From Kushneria aurantia DSM 21353 (GTDB lineage: Bacteria > Pseudomonadota > Gammaproteobacteria > Pseudomonadales > Halomonadaceae): 52,351 bases of DNA. Positions 1-6,804 of the stretch are shown here, one piece after another. The DNA lies in the NCBI RefSeq assembly GCF_000382245.1, contig NZ_KB907887.1, forward strand, positions 1-52,351, written 5' to 3'. The notes below the pieces were generated by a model. That model saw only the letters and a list, made by a program, of their open reading frames with translations. It did not search any database and was not told where the DNA came from. Within the stretch, counting starts at the first letter, position 1; the number at the start of each line of letters is the position of its first letter. The position numbers were made by a program, and so were the translations under genes.

Positions 1-1
1 C

Positions 2-64
2 ATCGTGCGCGAACTCTACCCTTTAATCATCAAGGATTTACAGGCCGCCAGCGCCGTGCCTTGA
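2..64 (+). CDS. C-terminal tail of an unidentified protein (partial)
   Basis: A reading frame is open from the window edge and ends with TGA at 62-64. It gives about 20 residues ending in DLQAASAVP. I do not recognise the family and too little is visible to assign one. Its stop lies directly against the IS3-type remnant that follows, so the true C-terminus may be altered by the junction. The frame has no internal stop, but over 60 bases that is weak evidence. Confidence 0.3.
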   Translation: MVRELYPLIIKDLQAASAVP

Positions 65-283
65 CATAGGAGCGTCAACGCCCCGACAGAGCGCTTTTTC
101 AGAAGCTTGAAAACGGAATGGATACCGGAGATCGGTTATTCGTGCTTTGTCTCGGCGAAGCGGTCAATCACGGATTATCTGATCGGCTATTACAGTGCTC
201 TCCGGCCCCACAAGCATAATGATGGGCTGCCGCCCAATGTGGCTGAGCAGCTCTATTGGAAGACTCAAAAGACAGTGGCCTAA
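65..283 (+). pseudogene. IS3-family transposase (OrfB) C-terminal remnant
   Basis: In frame 2 this stretch reads through NAPTERFFRSLKTEW, then a YYSALRPHKHNDGLPP-like segment, and stops at TAA 281-283. This is the end of the DDE integrase domain of IS3-family OrfB: the catalytic Glu lies in the TERFFRSLK motif and the RPH..N.GLPP motif is near the C-terminus. The first roughly 200 residues are missing; TGA at 62-64 separates it from the upstream frame. The remnant lacks the D-D part of the catalytic triad and cannot be active. It marks an old insertion in the island-like sequence left of the tRNA-Ser gene. Confidence 0.8.
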
Positions 284-603
284 ATCACTTGACCACTACA
301 GATCTCGATCTAGTCCTATGCCCTGCATGCATACAGTTGTTCAGGCTCTGCTGGGGATAGAAGGCGAAATTGATCTCTGGGCCAAGGGTCGGCTACAGCC
401 GAGGAGTGACAGGGCACCAATGACGTTGCCGAGGGAAAGGCTGGCATCTGACCCGGGCCCGCTGTCACAGATGGCGAAGGATGGCTCAAGGGGGCTGAAT
501 GACATGGTACCCCATTACAAAAAAGACTGGGGGACTGAGTGGGGGACTGGAGATGGTCAGAAAAAGAAAAAACCCCTGAAATCAGCGGCTTATCTATATT
601 CGG
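284..603. other. Gene-free stretch next to a tRNA-Ser locus
   Basis: Open frames exist on both strands, but none has a ribosome binding site or recognisable protein. The stretch holds two direct copies of TGGGGGACTG close to position 540 and an A-rich run at 561-572. The base pattern looks like decayed island DNA between the IS3 remnant and the tRNA 3'-end repeat at 604. I see no complete gene. Confidence 0.5.
561..588 (-). terminator. Terminator-like hairpin beyond the tRNA-Ser 3'-end repeat
   Basis: On the minus strand a short imperfect hairpin (CCGCTG / CAGGGG, one mismatch) is followed by a T-rich run, six T, one C, then five T. It lies just past the 18-nt repeat of the tRNA-Ser 3' end at 604-621, as the intact tRNA gene is followed by its own terminator. 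It may be the original terminator of the tRNA gene, displaced by an insertion. Confidence 0.35.
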
Positions 604-621
604 TGGCGGAGGGGGAGGGAT
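604..621 (-). repeat. 18-bp direct repeat of the tRNA-Ser 3' end
   Basis: TGGCGGAGGGGGAGGGAT is identical to 763-780, the last 18 nt of the tRNA-Ser gene including the CCA complement, and lies 159 bp further along the minus strand. Identity stops at both ends (G against C at the CCA side; the T-arm is not continued). Two readings fit: an attachment-site duplication left by an integrated element, or a tyrT-like tRNA 3'-end repeat similar to those in the tRNA-Gly operon at 5532-6045. Confidence 0.75.
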
Positions 622-725
622 GGGCCTCGCTGCGCTCCGCCGCTCGGCGCCCATACCCCCGGGCCCCTTCGGCTCGAACCGGAGGGTTCTCATCACCTCC
701 CCCTGCCTATGCCCTGTTCCAGCCA

Positions 726-751
726 TAAAAAACCGGCCATTGAAGCCGGTT
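726..751 (-). terminator. Rho-independent terminator of tRNA-Ser
   Basis: On the minus strand AACCGGC pairs with GCCGGTT across a short loop and is followed by a run of T (726-732 are A on the plus strand). It begins 12 bases after the CCA of the tRNA gene. Confidence 0.8.
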
Positions 752-762
752 CTTGAAATACC

Positions 763-850
763 TGGCGGAGGGGGAGGGATTCGAACCCTCGAAGCCTTTC
801 AGCTTACGCACTTTCCAGGCGCGCTCCTTCGACCACTCGGACACCCCTCC
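763..850 (-). tRNA. tRNA-Ser (anticodon GGA)
   Basis: The 88-nt minus-strand sequence folds as a class II tRNA. The acceptor stem is GGAGGGG/CCCCTCC with discriminator G and an encoded CCA. The anticodon loop contains GGA, there is a long variable arm, and the T-loop is TTCGAAT. It reads UCC/UCU serine codons. A terminator follows at 726-751. The 18 nt at its 3' end are repeated at 604-621, and island-like debris lies beyond, which fits use of the tRNA 3' end as an integration site. Confidence 0.95.
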
Positions 851-926
851 GTTTTTGCTGATCTCAAAAGGCAATGCCCCGCGAGACCGGCGCACATCCT
901 GACACGCCAGGGCATCGATTGCAAGT

Positions 927-1484
927 TCAGTCGCTTACGCGCGTCACGTATGCCTGCGGGTCAAGGGGTTTAATACGGCGCGCTCCTTTGGCCTGCCCGA
1001 TATAGATGAAGCCAACCACTTCGTCGTCGGCCGCCAGCCCCATTTCCCCACGCACAACCTCGTGATAGGTGAAATCGCCGGTGCGCCACATGGCGCCCAG
1101 CCCCTGAGCACTGGCGGCGTAGAGGATGGCGTGGGCGGCGCAGCCGGCGGAGAGCAGTTGTTCGCTACGCGGTATCTTTTTCGAAGCCCTGGGGCTGGCG
1201 ATAACGGCGATTACCATGGGCGCGCGCAGCGGTTTGCCACGCGCTTTTTCTAGTGCCTTGTCACTGGCCTCGGGGTCATCAGCCTGCACGGCACGGGCAA
1301 AGGCGTCCCCCAGCCGGTCAAGACCGGCGCCGCTGTATTCGATAAAACGCCAGGGGCGCAGTTCACCGTGGTCCGGCGCGCGCAGGGCGGCGCGGTAAAG
1401 GATGTCGAGCTGTTGCGAGGTCGGCGGCGGTCCTTCCAGCCGCCCTTCCGAGCGGCGCTCCAGCAGCAGGGTAATGGCGTCCAT
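927..1484 (-). CDS. Nitroreductase family protein, YdjA-like
   Basis: A 185-residue FMN-dependent nitroreductase-fold protein. The start LLLERRSEGRL.GPP has the Arg pair used for FMN phosphate binding, followed by ALRAPDHGELRPWRF, the N-terminal signature of the small YdjA subgroup. The middle SAGCAAHAILYAASAQGLGAMWRTG and the late VGFIYIGQ strand also fit. Length matches E. coli YdjA (about 183). Members are homodimeric flavoproteins using NAD(P)H; the physiological substrate is not established. It is the last gene of a minus-strand operon, 10 nt after queF, and its stop is about 75 nt upstream of tRNA-Ser. Confidence 0.88.
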   Translation of the reverse strand: MDAITLLLERRSEGRLEGPPPTSQQLDILYRAALRAPDHGELRPWRFIEYSGAGLDRLGDAFARAVQADDPEASDKALEKARGKPLRAPMVIAVIASPRASKKIPRSEQLLSAGCAAHAILYAASAQGLGAMWRTGDFTYHEVVRGEMGLAADDEVVGFIYIGQAKGARRIKPLDPQAYVTRVSD

Positions 1485-1494
1485 GGGGAGTTCT

Positions 1495-2319
1495 CTATTG
1501 GCGCATCAGGCGCACGGTTTTCAGCGGCGGCTCGCCCGGCAGGCAGCGCCAGGGGCTGATATCCAGCCCACCACGGCGCACGTAGCGCGCCATCACCAGC
1601 AGCCGGTCGGGCTCGGCCTCACGCAGCAAATCCATGAAGATGCGCTCGACGCAGTGCTCATGAAAATCCTGATGCTCACGGAAGGAGACGATGTAGGCCA
1701 GCAACGCATGATGATCCAGCGCCGGGCCGCTGTAGCGGATCAGCAGGCTGCCCCAGTCGGGTTGACCAGTCACCGGGCAGTTGGACTTGAGCAGATGGGA
1801 GTGCAGCGTCTCCTCGACGATATGCGACTCGGTGATGATCAGTTCCGGGTCGGGCGTCCAGGTGTCGATCTCGACGTCCAGATCATCGAGGCAGATGCCC
1901 GGTAGCCGTGCCGGCGACAAGGCCATGTCGTCGACACCGAACAGGGTCACTTCGACTTCGGCGCCGGCCGTGCGGGAAAGATCGCTGACCAGGGTGCGGC
2001 GCACCTCCACCGAGGAGGCGAAGCGGGTCTGATTGAAGCTGTTGAGATAGAGCTTCCACGACTTCGATTCGATCAGAAAGGGGGAGTCCGCCGGTACCCG
2101 AAAGCGCGCCACGGCCACCACCGGCTTGCCGGTGGGGGTCAACCAGGAGAGTTCGAATGCCTGCCACTCGTCCTCACCCTCAAAGGGCAGATCGTCATCA
2201 TCGAGATCCAGCGCCGCGCGGCTGGCGCTGCGCGCGATGGGATACAGCAGCGACGGCTCGTACTCGGTGATATAGGCGCTGGTTCTGCCCAGCGGCGCCT
2301 CTTTCAGATCATCGTTCAT
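1495..2319 (-). CDS. queF: NADPH-dependent preQ0 reductase QueF (long form)
   Basis: This enzyme reduces 7-cyano-7-deazaguanine to 7-aminomethyl-7-deazaguanine in queuosine tRNA modification, in the cytoplasm. The 274-residue length is that of the two-domain, YqcD-type QueF of gammaproteobacteria. Visible are ESKSWKLYLNSFNQTRF (about residues 84-100), the QueF motif that binds NADPH and substrate, and SNCPVTGQPDWGS with the thioimide-forming Cys near 181 and Asp near 188. FHEHCVE around 219-225 carries the substrate-binding Glu. The start lies 2 nt after the yadH stop, so it is translated from the ABC transporter operon. Confidence 0.97.
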   Translation of the reverse strand: MNDDLKEAPLGRTSAYITEYEPSLLYPIARSASRAALDLDDDDLPFEGEDEWQAFELSWLTPTGKPVVAVARFRVPADSPFLIESKSWKLYLNSFNQTRFASSVEVRRTLVSDLSRTAGAEVEVTLFGVDDMALSPARLPGICLDDLDVEIDTWTPDPELIITESHIVEETLHSHLLKSNCPVTGQPDWGSLLIRYSGPALDHHALLAYIVSFREHQDFHEHCVERIFMDLLREAEPDRLLVMARYVRRGGLDISPWRCLPGEPPLKTVRLMRQ

Positions 2320-2321
2320 GA

Positions 2322-3095
2322 TCAGCTACGCAGCCCCTTGCCACGGCGCAGCAGCCACATGGCACAGGCGAAAAAGATCACAATGAAGATCGCTATCGCC
2401 CCGACGGCCGCGCCCACGTTGATATCCGAGACACCCAGAATACCGTACCGGAAGGTGTTGACCATATACAGAATGGGATTGATCAGCGACACATGCTGCC
2501 AGAACGCGGGCAGCGTATGGATCGAGTAGAACACCCCGCCCAGATAGGTCAGCGGCGTCAGCACGAAAATCGGCACAATCGAGATGTCGTCGAACTTCTT
2601 GCCCAGCAGCGCGTTGATGAAACCACCGATGGAGAAAAGAATCGCCGTCATGACCACCACCAGCAGGGTCAGTATCGGATGCTGCATATCAAGATCGGTG
2701 AAAAACAGCGAGACGGCGGTAACGATCAGCCCCACGGCCAGACCGCGCGCCGCACCGCCGATCACAAAGCCCGACAGCACCAGGGCGTTAGGCATCGGCG
2801 AGATGATCATCTCCTCGACGCTGCGCTGAAACTTGCTGCCGAAAAACGACGAGGCGACGTTGGAGTAGCTGTTGGTGATCACCGACATCATGATCAGGCC
2901 GGGCACGATGTACTCCATATAGTTGACGCCATCCATCTGCCCGATACGTGAGCCGATCAGATTGCCGAAGATAATGAAATACATCGTCATGGTGATCGAC
3001 GGCGGCAGCAGGGTCTGCGGCCAGATCCGCATGAAGCGGCGAATTTCGCTGCGCACAATGGTCCACAGGGCGATCAGAAGCTGGGTCGTGTTCAT
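2322..3095 (-). CDS. yadH: ABC-2 type exporter permease, YadH-like
   Basis: A 257-residue inner-membrane permease with about six hydrophobic segments. It carries the ABC-2 signature: an N-terminal amphipathic start, MYFIIFGNLIGSRIG after the first membrane helix, and the late PLTYLGGVFYSIHTLPAFW..ISLINP-like segment common to YadH, NodJ and DrrB proteins. Its start overlaps the stop of the ATPase gene (TGATG), so the pair is translationally coupled and should form one exporter. The substrate of YadGH exporters is unknown. Confidence 0.92.
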   Translation of the reverse strand: MNTTQLLIALWTIVRSEIRRFMRIWPQTLLPPSITMTMYFIIFGNLIGSRIGQMDGVNYMEYIVPGLIMMSVITNSYSNVASSFFGSKFQRSVEEMIISPMPNALVLSGFVIGGAARGLAVGLIVTAVSLFFTDLDMQHPILTLLVVVMTAILFSIGGFINALLGKKFDDISIVPIFVLTPLTYLGGVFYSIHTLPAFWQHVSLINPILYMVNTFRYGILGVSDINVGAAVGAIAIFIVIFFACAMWLLRRGKGLRS

Positions 3096-4042
3096 CAGCG
3101 AATCTCTCCCTTTGTCGTCTCGTCGCTGCTCTCCTCCACCAGCCGCACGAACAGCTCCTCGAGGCGGTTGGCGCGGTTACGCATCGACACGACCTCGATA
3201 TGCTGCTCACTGAGCCGTGCGAAGGCATCGTTGATGCGCTGCCCCTTGTCGACCGACAGCATTAGTTGGCCGCCATCGACCAGCTCGACATCAAAGCCCT
3301 CGACCGCGGGACACTGCGTGATCGGTTCGGCCAGATCGAGCACGAAGGTCTCCTGCGACAGCTGAGACAGCAGCTCACGCATGCTGGTGTTCTGCACGAT
3401 CTCGCCATGATTGATAATGGCGATATTGCGACACAGGCTCTCCGCCTCCTCCAGGTAGTGGGTCGTCAGAATGATGGTCACCCCCTCCTGTTCGTTGATG
3501 CGCTTCATGTACTGCCACATGCTGCGGCGCAGTTCGATATCGACGCCGGCGGTAGGCTCGTCGAGGATCAGCAGGCGCGGACCGTGAACCAGTGCACGAG
3601 CGATCATCAGACGCCGCTTCATGCCGCCGGAGAGCTGACGCGCAGCGTCATGACGCTTGTCCCACAGCCCCAGATCCTCGAGCAGCTGGTGGGTACGCTT
3701 CACGGCTTTCTGTCGTGGAATGCCGTAGTAGCCCGCCTGGGTGAGGATGATGTCCTCGACCTTCTCGAACTGATTGAAGTTGAACTCCTGGGGCACCACG
3801 CCGAGGTAGTAGCGGGCGCGGGCAAATTCGCGGTCGACATCGATACCGTAGATCGATACCTTGCCGGCGGTCTTGCGTACCAGCGAACTGACCACGCCCA
3901 GAGTGGTCGACTTGCCGGCACCGTTGGGGCCCAGCAGGGCAAAGAAATCGCCTTCAGGTACTTCCAGATCGATGCCCTTGAGGGCGTGAAAACTGTTGTC
4001 GTAAACCTTGGTCAGGCCTCTTATGGAGAGGGCGGATTGCAC
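3095..4042 (-). CDS. yadG: ABC transporter ATPase, YadG-like
   Basis: This is the nucleotide-binding subunit of the exporter with the overlapping permease. Walker A is GPNGAGKST near residue 39, the signature LSGGMKRR near 135, and Walker B LLILDEPTAGVD near 160, followed by an H-loop (TTHYLEEAE). The C-terminal extension ending near 315 residues is typical of YadG. I chose GTG at 4040-4042 (VQSALSIRGLTKVY) because GGAG lies about 10 nt upstream; a longer frame reaches 4132, but its extra N-terminus is not family-like. It is the first gene of the yadG-yadH-queF-nitroreductase operon. Confidence 0.93.
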   Translation of the reverse strand: MQSALSIRGLTKVYDNSFHALKGIDLEVPEGDFFALLGPNGAGKSTTLGVVSSLVRKTAGKVSIYGIDVDREFARARYYLGVVPQEFNFNQFEKVEDIILTQAGYYGIPRQKAVKRTHQLLEDLGLWDKRHDAARQLSGGMKRRLMIARALVHGPRLLILDEPTAGVDIELRRSMWQYMKRINEQEGVTIILTTHYLEEAESLCRNIAIINHGEIVQNTSMRELLSQLSQETFVLDLAEPITQCPAVEGFDVELVDGGQLMLSVDKGQRINDAFARLSEQHIEVVSMRNRANRLEELFVRLVEESSDETTKGEIR

Positions 4043-4378
4043 GGTCGGAAAACTCCATGGTCGATCGAAAACGGCGCCTCCCGGGGATGCGCAGACATCA
4101 GCGACAGACGCTCTGCCCTGACATTCGCACACGACAGCGAGGCAGCTCCGGCTCGCCGGGGAGAGCGCATGCTGGTCGCGCGTCGGGGCGCGGGCTGACG
4201 TAATCGTTGGGGCGCTAATGATAGCCGATCATGCCGCCGCTATCACTTTCAGGTGCAAATCAGGTGTAGAAAAGCCCTGATAAAGCAAGGCATTCACCGC
4301 CCCGGGCGGGCGCATCATGGCGGGCCAGGCTATGCTGGCGCTGCGTTCGGTCAAAGGATTCAAAAGGAGAAGCACAGC
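4043..4378. other. Divergent intergenic region between yadG and yrbG
   Basis: About 336 bases lie between the two divergent starts. They must hold both promoters, but I do not see a convincing -35/-10 pair. AAAAGGAG at 4362-4369 is the ribosome binding site of the downstream gene. No small gene is supported. Confidence 0.4.
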
Positions 4379-5341
4379 GTGTTGATGGCAATTGCGGCCG
4401 TAATAGCCGGCCTTGTGGTACTCACCTGGAGCGCCGACCGTTTCGTTGAGGGGGCAGCCGCCACGGCACGCCACCTCGGCATGCCGCCGCTTTCGGTGGG
4501 TATTGTGATCATCGGCTTCGGCACCTCGGCGCCGGAGCTGACGGTCTCGGTGCTGTCTGCCGCCGAGGGTAATCCGGGGCTGGCGCTGGGTAACGCCTAC
4601 GGTTCCAACATCGCCAATATCGCGCTGGTAACCGGCCTGGTGGCACTGATCGGCCCGCTGGCGGTACACCGCCGTGTGATACGTCGCGAGCTGCCGCTGC
4701 TGGGCGTGGCCACGCTGGCGTCGCTGTGGTGCCTGTGGGACGGTACCGTCTCGCGCCTGGATGGCGCCCTGCTGCTCCTGTTGCTGGTGCTGTCACTGGG
4801 TTACAGCCTGCTGCGCTCCGGCAGCCAGAGCAGCGAAGAGGCGGTCCAGGCCGAGGAAGCAGCCGGTCAGATGTCACTCCAGCGTGGCCTCGTCTGGACC
4901 CTGATCGGTCTGGCTCTGTTGGTCGCCAGTTCACGTCTGCTGGTGTGGGGGGCCGTCTATATCGCCAGCGCGCTGGGCGTCAGCGATCTGGTGATCGGTC
5001 TGACGGTCGTGGCGATCGGCACCTCCCTGCCGGAGCTGGCCTCCTCCATCTCGGCGGTACGCAAAAACCAGCACGACATGGTGTTGGGCAACATGGTGGG
5101 CTCCAACTTCTTCAACACCCTGGCGGTGGTGGGGCTGGCCGGCGTGGTGCACCCCATCAGCGTCGGCTCGGAGGTACTGATTCGCGATTGGCCGATCATG
5201 GCAGCGCTGACGCTGCTGCTGTTCGTATTCTGCCTGAGCGGCCGGCGCATCAACCGCCCGGAGGGTGGCGTACTGCTGACAATTTTTATCGCCTACACCG
5301 GCTGGCTGGTGTATAGCGTGATCGGAGCTGCCAGCGCCTGA
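4379..5341 (+). CDS. yrbG: K+-dependent Na+/Ca2+ exchanger-like protein YrbG
   Basis: A 320-residue integral membrane protein of the Ca2+/cation antiporter superfamily. Two inverted alpha repeats are clear: GFGTSAPELTVSV followed by LGNAYGSNIANI, and AIGTSLPELASS followed by LGNMVGSNFFNT, each with the conserved PE and GN..GSN ion-coordinating motifs. About ten membrane segments flank a short hydrophilic loop (SGSQSSEEAVQAEEA) between the halves. GTG 4379, TTG 4382 and ATG 4385 are in frame; AAAGGAG ends at 4369, so GTG has the best spacing. E. coli YrbG is of similar length and its physiological ion is uncertain. Confidence 0.92.
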   Translation: MLMAIAAVIAGLVVLTWSADRFVEGAAATARHLGMPPLSVGIVIIGFGTSAPELTVSVLSAAEGNPGLALGNAYGSNIANIALVTGLVALIGPLAVHRRVIRRELPLLGVATLASLWCLWDGTVSRLDGALLLLLLVLSLGYSLLRSGSQSSEEAVQAEEAAGQMSLQRGLVWTLIGLALLVASSRLLVWGAVYIASALGVSDLVIGLTVVAIGTSLPELASSISAVRKNQHDMVLGNMVGSNFFNTLAVVGLAGVVHPISVGSEVLIRDWPIMAALTLLLFVFCLSGRRINRPEGGVLLTIFIAYTGWLVYSVIGAASA

Positions 5342-5495
5342 CGCGCACCCCGGTGTTTAAAGCACAAAAACCGAGGCGCCTGAAACCGTAACTCACGACG
5401 GGCGGCCTCGAGGCTCAAAAGTCCCGGCTAGCGTACATATCCGACAGTCAACCGATGTGGAGCAACGGGTGTCGATAGGCAGACACGCTGAAACA

Positions 5496-5513
5496 ATGGC
5501 AGAAAATTGCCAT
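5496..5513 (-). terminator. Hairpin downstream of the tRNA-Glu/Gly operon
   Basis: ATGGCA and TGCCAT form a perfect 6-bp stem with a 6-base loop. On the minus strand it lies past the last 77-bp repeat. It has only a weak T tract, so it may be a processing or termination hairpin. Confidence 0.35.
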
Positions 5514-5531
5514 CAGAAGAGGGAGAAAAAC

Positions 5532-5608
5532 TGGAGCGGGAAAGGAGATCGACCGGGCTGGCGCCCCAGCTCACGACCCTTGGCAATCCTGGCGTGCCAC
5601 TAAAGATA
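5532..5608 (-). repeat. 77-bp tRNA-Gly 3'-end repeat, unit 1
   Basis: The unit begins with TGGAGCGGGAAAGGAGAT, identical to the last 18 nt (CCA included) of the adjacent tRNA-Gly gene, and then continues with a spacer shared with the units at 5817 and 5894. The period is exactly 77 bp up to the tRNA-Gly gene at 5609. In sense orientation it lies directly downstream of tRNA-Gly. The spacer contains a GCTGG/CCAGC hairpin and a CTCACGACCC stretch resembling the tRNA variable and T-arm region. It lacks the 5' acceptor strand and cannot be a functional tRNA. Confidence 0.85.
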
Positions 5609-5683
5609 TGGAGCGGGAAAGGAGATTCGAACTCCCGACCCTCGCCTTGGCAAGGCGATGCTCTACCGCTGAGCTATTCCCGC
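5609..5683 (-). tRNA. tRNA-Gly (anticodon GCC), copy 1
   Basis: A 75-nt minus-strand cloverleaf: acceptor GCGGGAA/TTCCCGC, anticodon loop with GCC, T-loop TTCGAAT and an encoded CCA. It reads GGC/GGU. It differs from the second copy by one D-loop base (sense CGG against TGG). It follows tRNA-Glu by 25 nt and is followed directly by a 77-bp repeat unit. Confidence 0.96.
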
Positions 5684-5708
5684 AAACGACTGATCGATAA
5701 AACTGAGG

Positions 5709-5784
5709 TGGCGTCCCGTAGGGGGTTCGAACCCCTGTTACCGCCGTGAAAGGGCGGTGTCCTGGACCACTAGACGAACGGGAC
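5709..5784 (-). tRNA. tRNA-Glu (anticodon TTC), copy 1
   Basis: A 76-nt minus-strand tRNA: acceptor GTCCCGT/ACGGGAC, stem ACCGCC/GGCGGT around loop CTTTCAC with anticodon TTC, T-loop TTCGAAC, and an encoded CCA. It is identical to the copy at 6070-6145. It belongs to the second Glu-Gly block of the operon. Confidence 0.96.
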
Positions 5785-5816
5785 GCAACTATCGGTATTG
5801 CTATGCTTTTAAAACA

Positions 5817-5893
5817 TGGCGCGGGAAAGGAGATGGATTGGACCGGCACACCGGCTCACGACCCTCGACAACCCTGCCATTCCACTAAAAGTA
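5817..5893 (-). repeat. 77-bp tRNA-Gly 3'-end repeat, unit 2
   Basis: The unit starts TGGCGCGGGAAAGGAGAT, which differs from the tRNA-Gly 3' end by one base (C for A at the discriminator). Its spacer is the most diverged of the three. The hairpin is kept: CCGG pairs with CCGG where the other units have CTGG with CCAG, a T-A to C-G compensatory change. Confidence 0.85.
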
Positions 5894-5970
5894 TGGCGCG
5901 GGAAAGGAGATCGACCGGGCTGGCGCTCCAGCTCACGACCCTCGACAATCCTGCCATATCACTAAAAGCA
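5894..5970 (-). repeat. 77-bp tRNA-Gly 3'-end repeat, unit 3
   Basis: The unit starts TGGCGCGGGAAAGGAGAT and ends exactly where the second tRNA-Gly gene begins (5971). Its spacer is close to unit 1. Units 2 and 3 are in perfect tandem with the tRNA 3' end, giving starts at 5817, 5894 and 5971. Confidence 0.85.
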
Positions 5971-6045
5971 TGGAGCGGGAAAGGAGATTCGAACTCCCGA
6001 CCCTCGCCTTGGCAAGGCGATGCTCTACCACTGAGCTATTCCCGC
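5971..6045 (-). tRNA. tRNA-Gly (anticodon GCC), copy 2
   Basis: A 75-nt tRNA-Gly(GCC) on the minus strand with encoded CCA and the same fold as copy 1, apart from one D-loop base. It lies 24 nt after tRNA-Glu and directly before two 77-bp repeats carrying its 3' end. Confidence 0.96.
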
Positions 6046-6069
6046 AACCGATTGATCGATAAAACGAAG

Positions 6070-6145
6070 TGGCGTCCCGTAGGGGGTTCGAACCCCTGTT
6101 ACCGCCGTGAAAGGGCGGTGTCCTGGACCACTAGACGAACGGGAC
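6070..6145 (-). tRNA. tRNA-Glu (anticodon TTC), copy 2
   Basis: First gene of the tRNA operon, 76 nt, identical to the copy at 5709-5784. The promoter lies directly upstream at 6176-6204. The whole Glu-Gly-repeat block has been duplicated, with two repeats in this block and one in the next. Confidence 0.96.
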
Positions 6146-6175
6146 GTTTCGGCCTCGTCTCACCGAGTGGCGCGC

Positions 6176-6204
6176 ATATTACCCGCCCCTCCCGGGGGTG
6201 TCAA
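6176..6204 (-). promoter_or_regulatory. Sigma-70 promoter of the tRNA-Glu/Gly operon
   Basis: On the minus strand TTGACA (6204-6199) and TAATAT (6181-6176) are separated by exactly 17 bp, a near-consensus promoter about 30 nt upstream of the first tRNA-Glu. The bases after the -10 (GCGCGCC) form a GC-rich discriminator, a feature linked to stringent (ppGpp/DksA) control of stable RNA promoters. Confidence 0.88.
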
Positions 6205-6298
6205 GGCACCCCTTTTGATCGACAGGCGGCGACCCCATATCAGCAACTGTTAACCTATTCCGGGACCGGACCGACTCGCTGCAAAGAGGAGTTTTTAC

Positions 6299-6697
6299 AT
6301 GGACAAGGTACACAAAAGCGATCAGGAGTGGCGCGAGCAGCTTACCGATGAGCAGTACCGCGTCACCCGTCAGGCGGGCACCGAGCGCCCCTATACCGGC
6401 GACTATCAGGTGGAGCCGGTGCAGGGTATTTACCACTGCGTCTGCTGCGGCGCACCGCTTTTTGAAAACGAGCACAAATTCGAGTCGCACTGCGGCTGGC
6501 CCAGCTTCGATCGCCCACTGGCCGATGCATCGCTGGAGGAACATCAGGACGACAGCCATGGCATGCGCCGCATCGAGGTGACCTGCCGGCGCTGTGATGC
6601 CCATCTGGGCCATGTCTTCCCCGACGGCCCGCGCGACACCACCGGCCAGCGCTACTGCATCAACTCGGTGGCGATCACCTTCCATCAGGGCGAGTAA
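6299..6697 (+). CDS. msrB: Peptide-methionine (R)-S-oxide reductase MsrB
   Basis: This enzyme reduces the R epimer of methionine sulfoxide in proteins using thioredoxin. The 132-residue protein has the full SelR domain: zinc-binding CxxC pairs at Cys47/Cys50 and Cys96/Cys99, the SHCGWPSF motif around residue 65, and the catalytic Cys120 in RYCINSVA. AAAGAGGA sits about 10 nt upstream of the ATG. There is no signal peptide, so it is cytoplasmic. It is divergent from the tRNA operon. Confidence 0.97.
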   Translation: MDKVHKSDQEWREQLTDEQYRVTRQAGTERPYTGDYQVEPVQGIYHCVCCGAPLFENEHKFESHCGWPSFDRPLADASLEEHQDDSHGMRRIEVTCRRCDAHLGHVFPDGPRDTTGQRYCINSVAITFHQGE

Positions 6698-6804
6698 GCG
6701 CCGCCTCTTCGACGCCCGGACTCGGCGGGTTACACTCTCTTTTCACGCGCCCCACCCGGGGCGCTTTTGCGCCTATCAAATGAGGCAGTAACGGGAGAAA
6801 CGCC

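Noticed and set aside
316-726. 136-residue minus-strand frame next to tRNA-Ser
   Set aside because: Pro-rich composition, no ribosome binding site, and it runs through the tRNA 3'-end repeat and a terminator-like hairpin.
2320-2330. Search for a preQ1 riboswitch before queF
   Set aside because: Only 2 nt separate yadH and queF, and no such structure was seen before yadG either.
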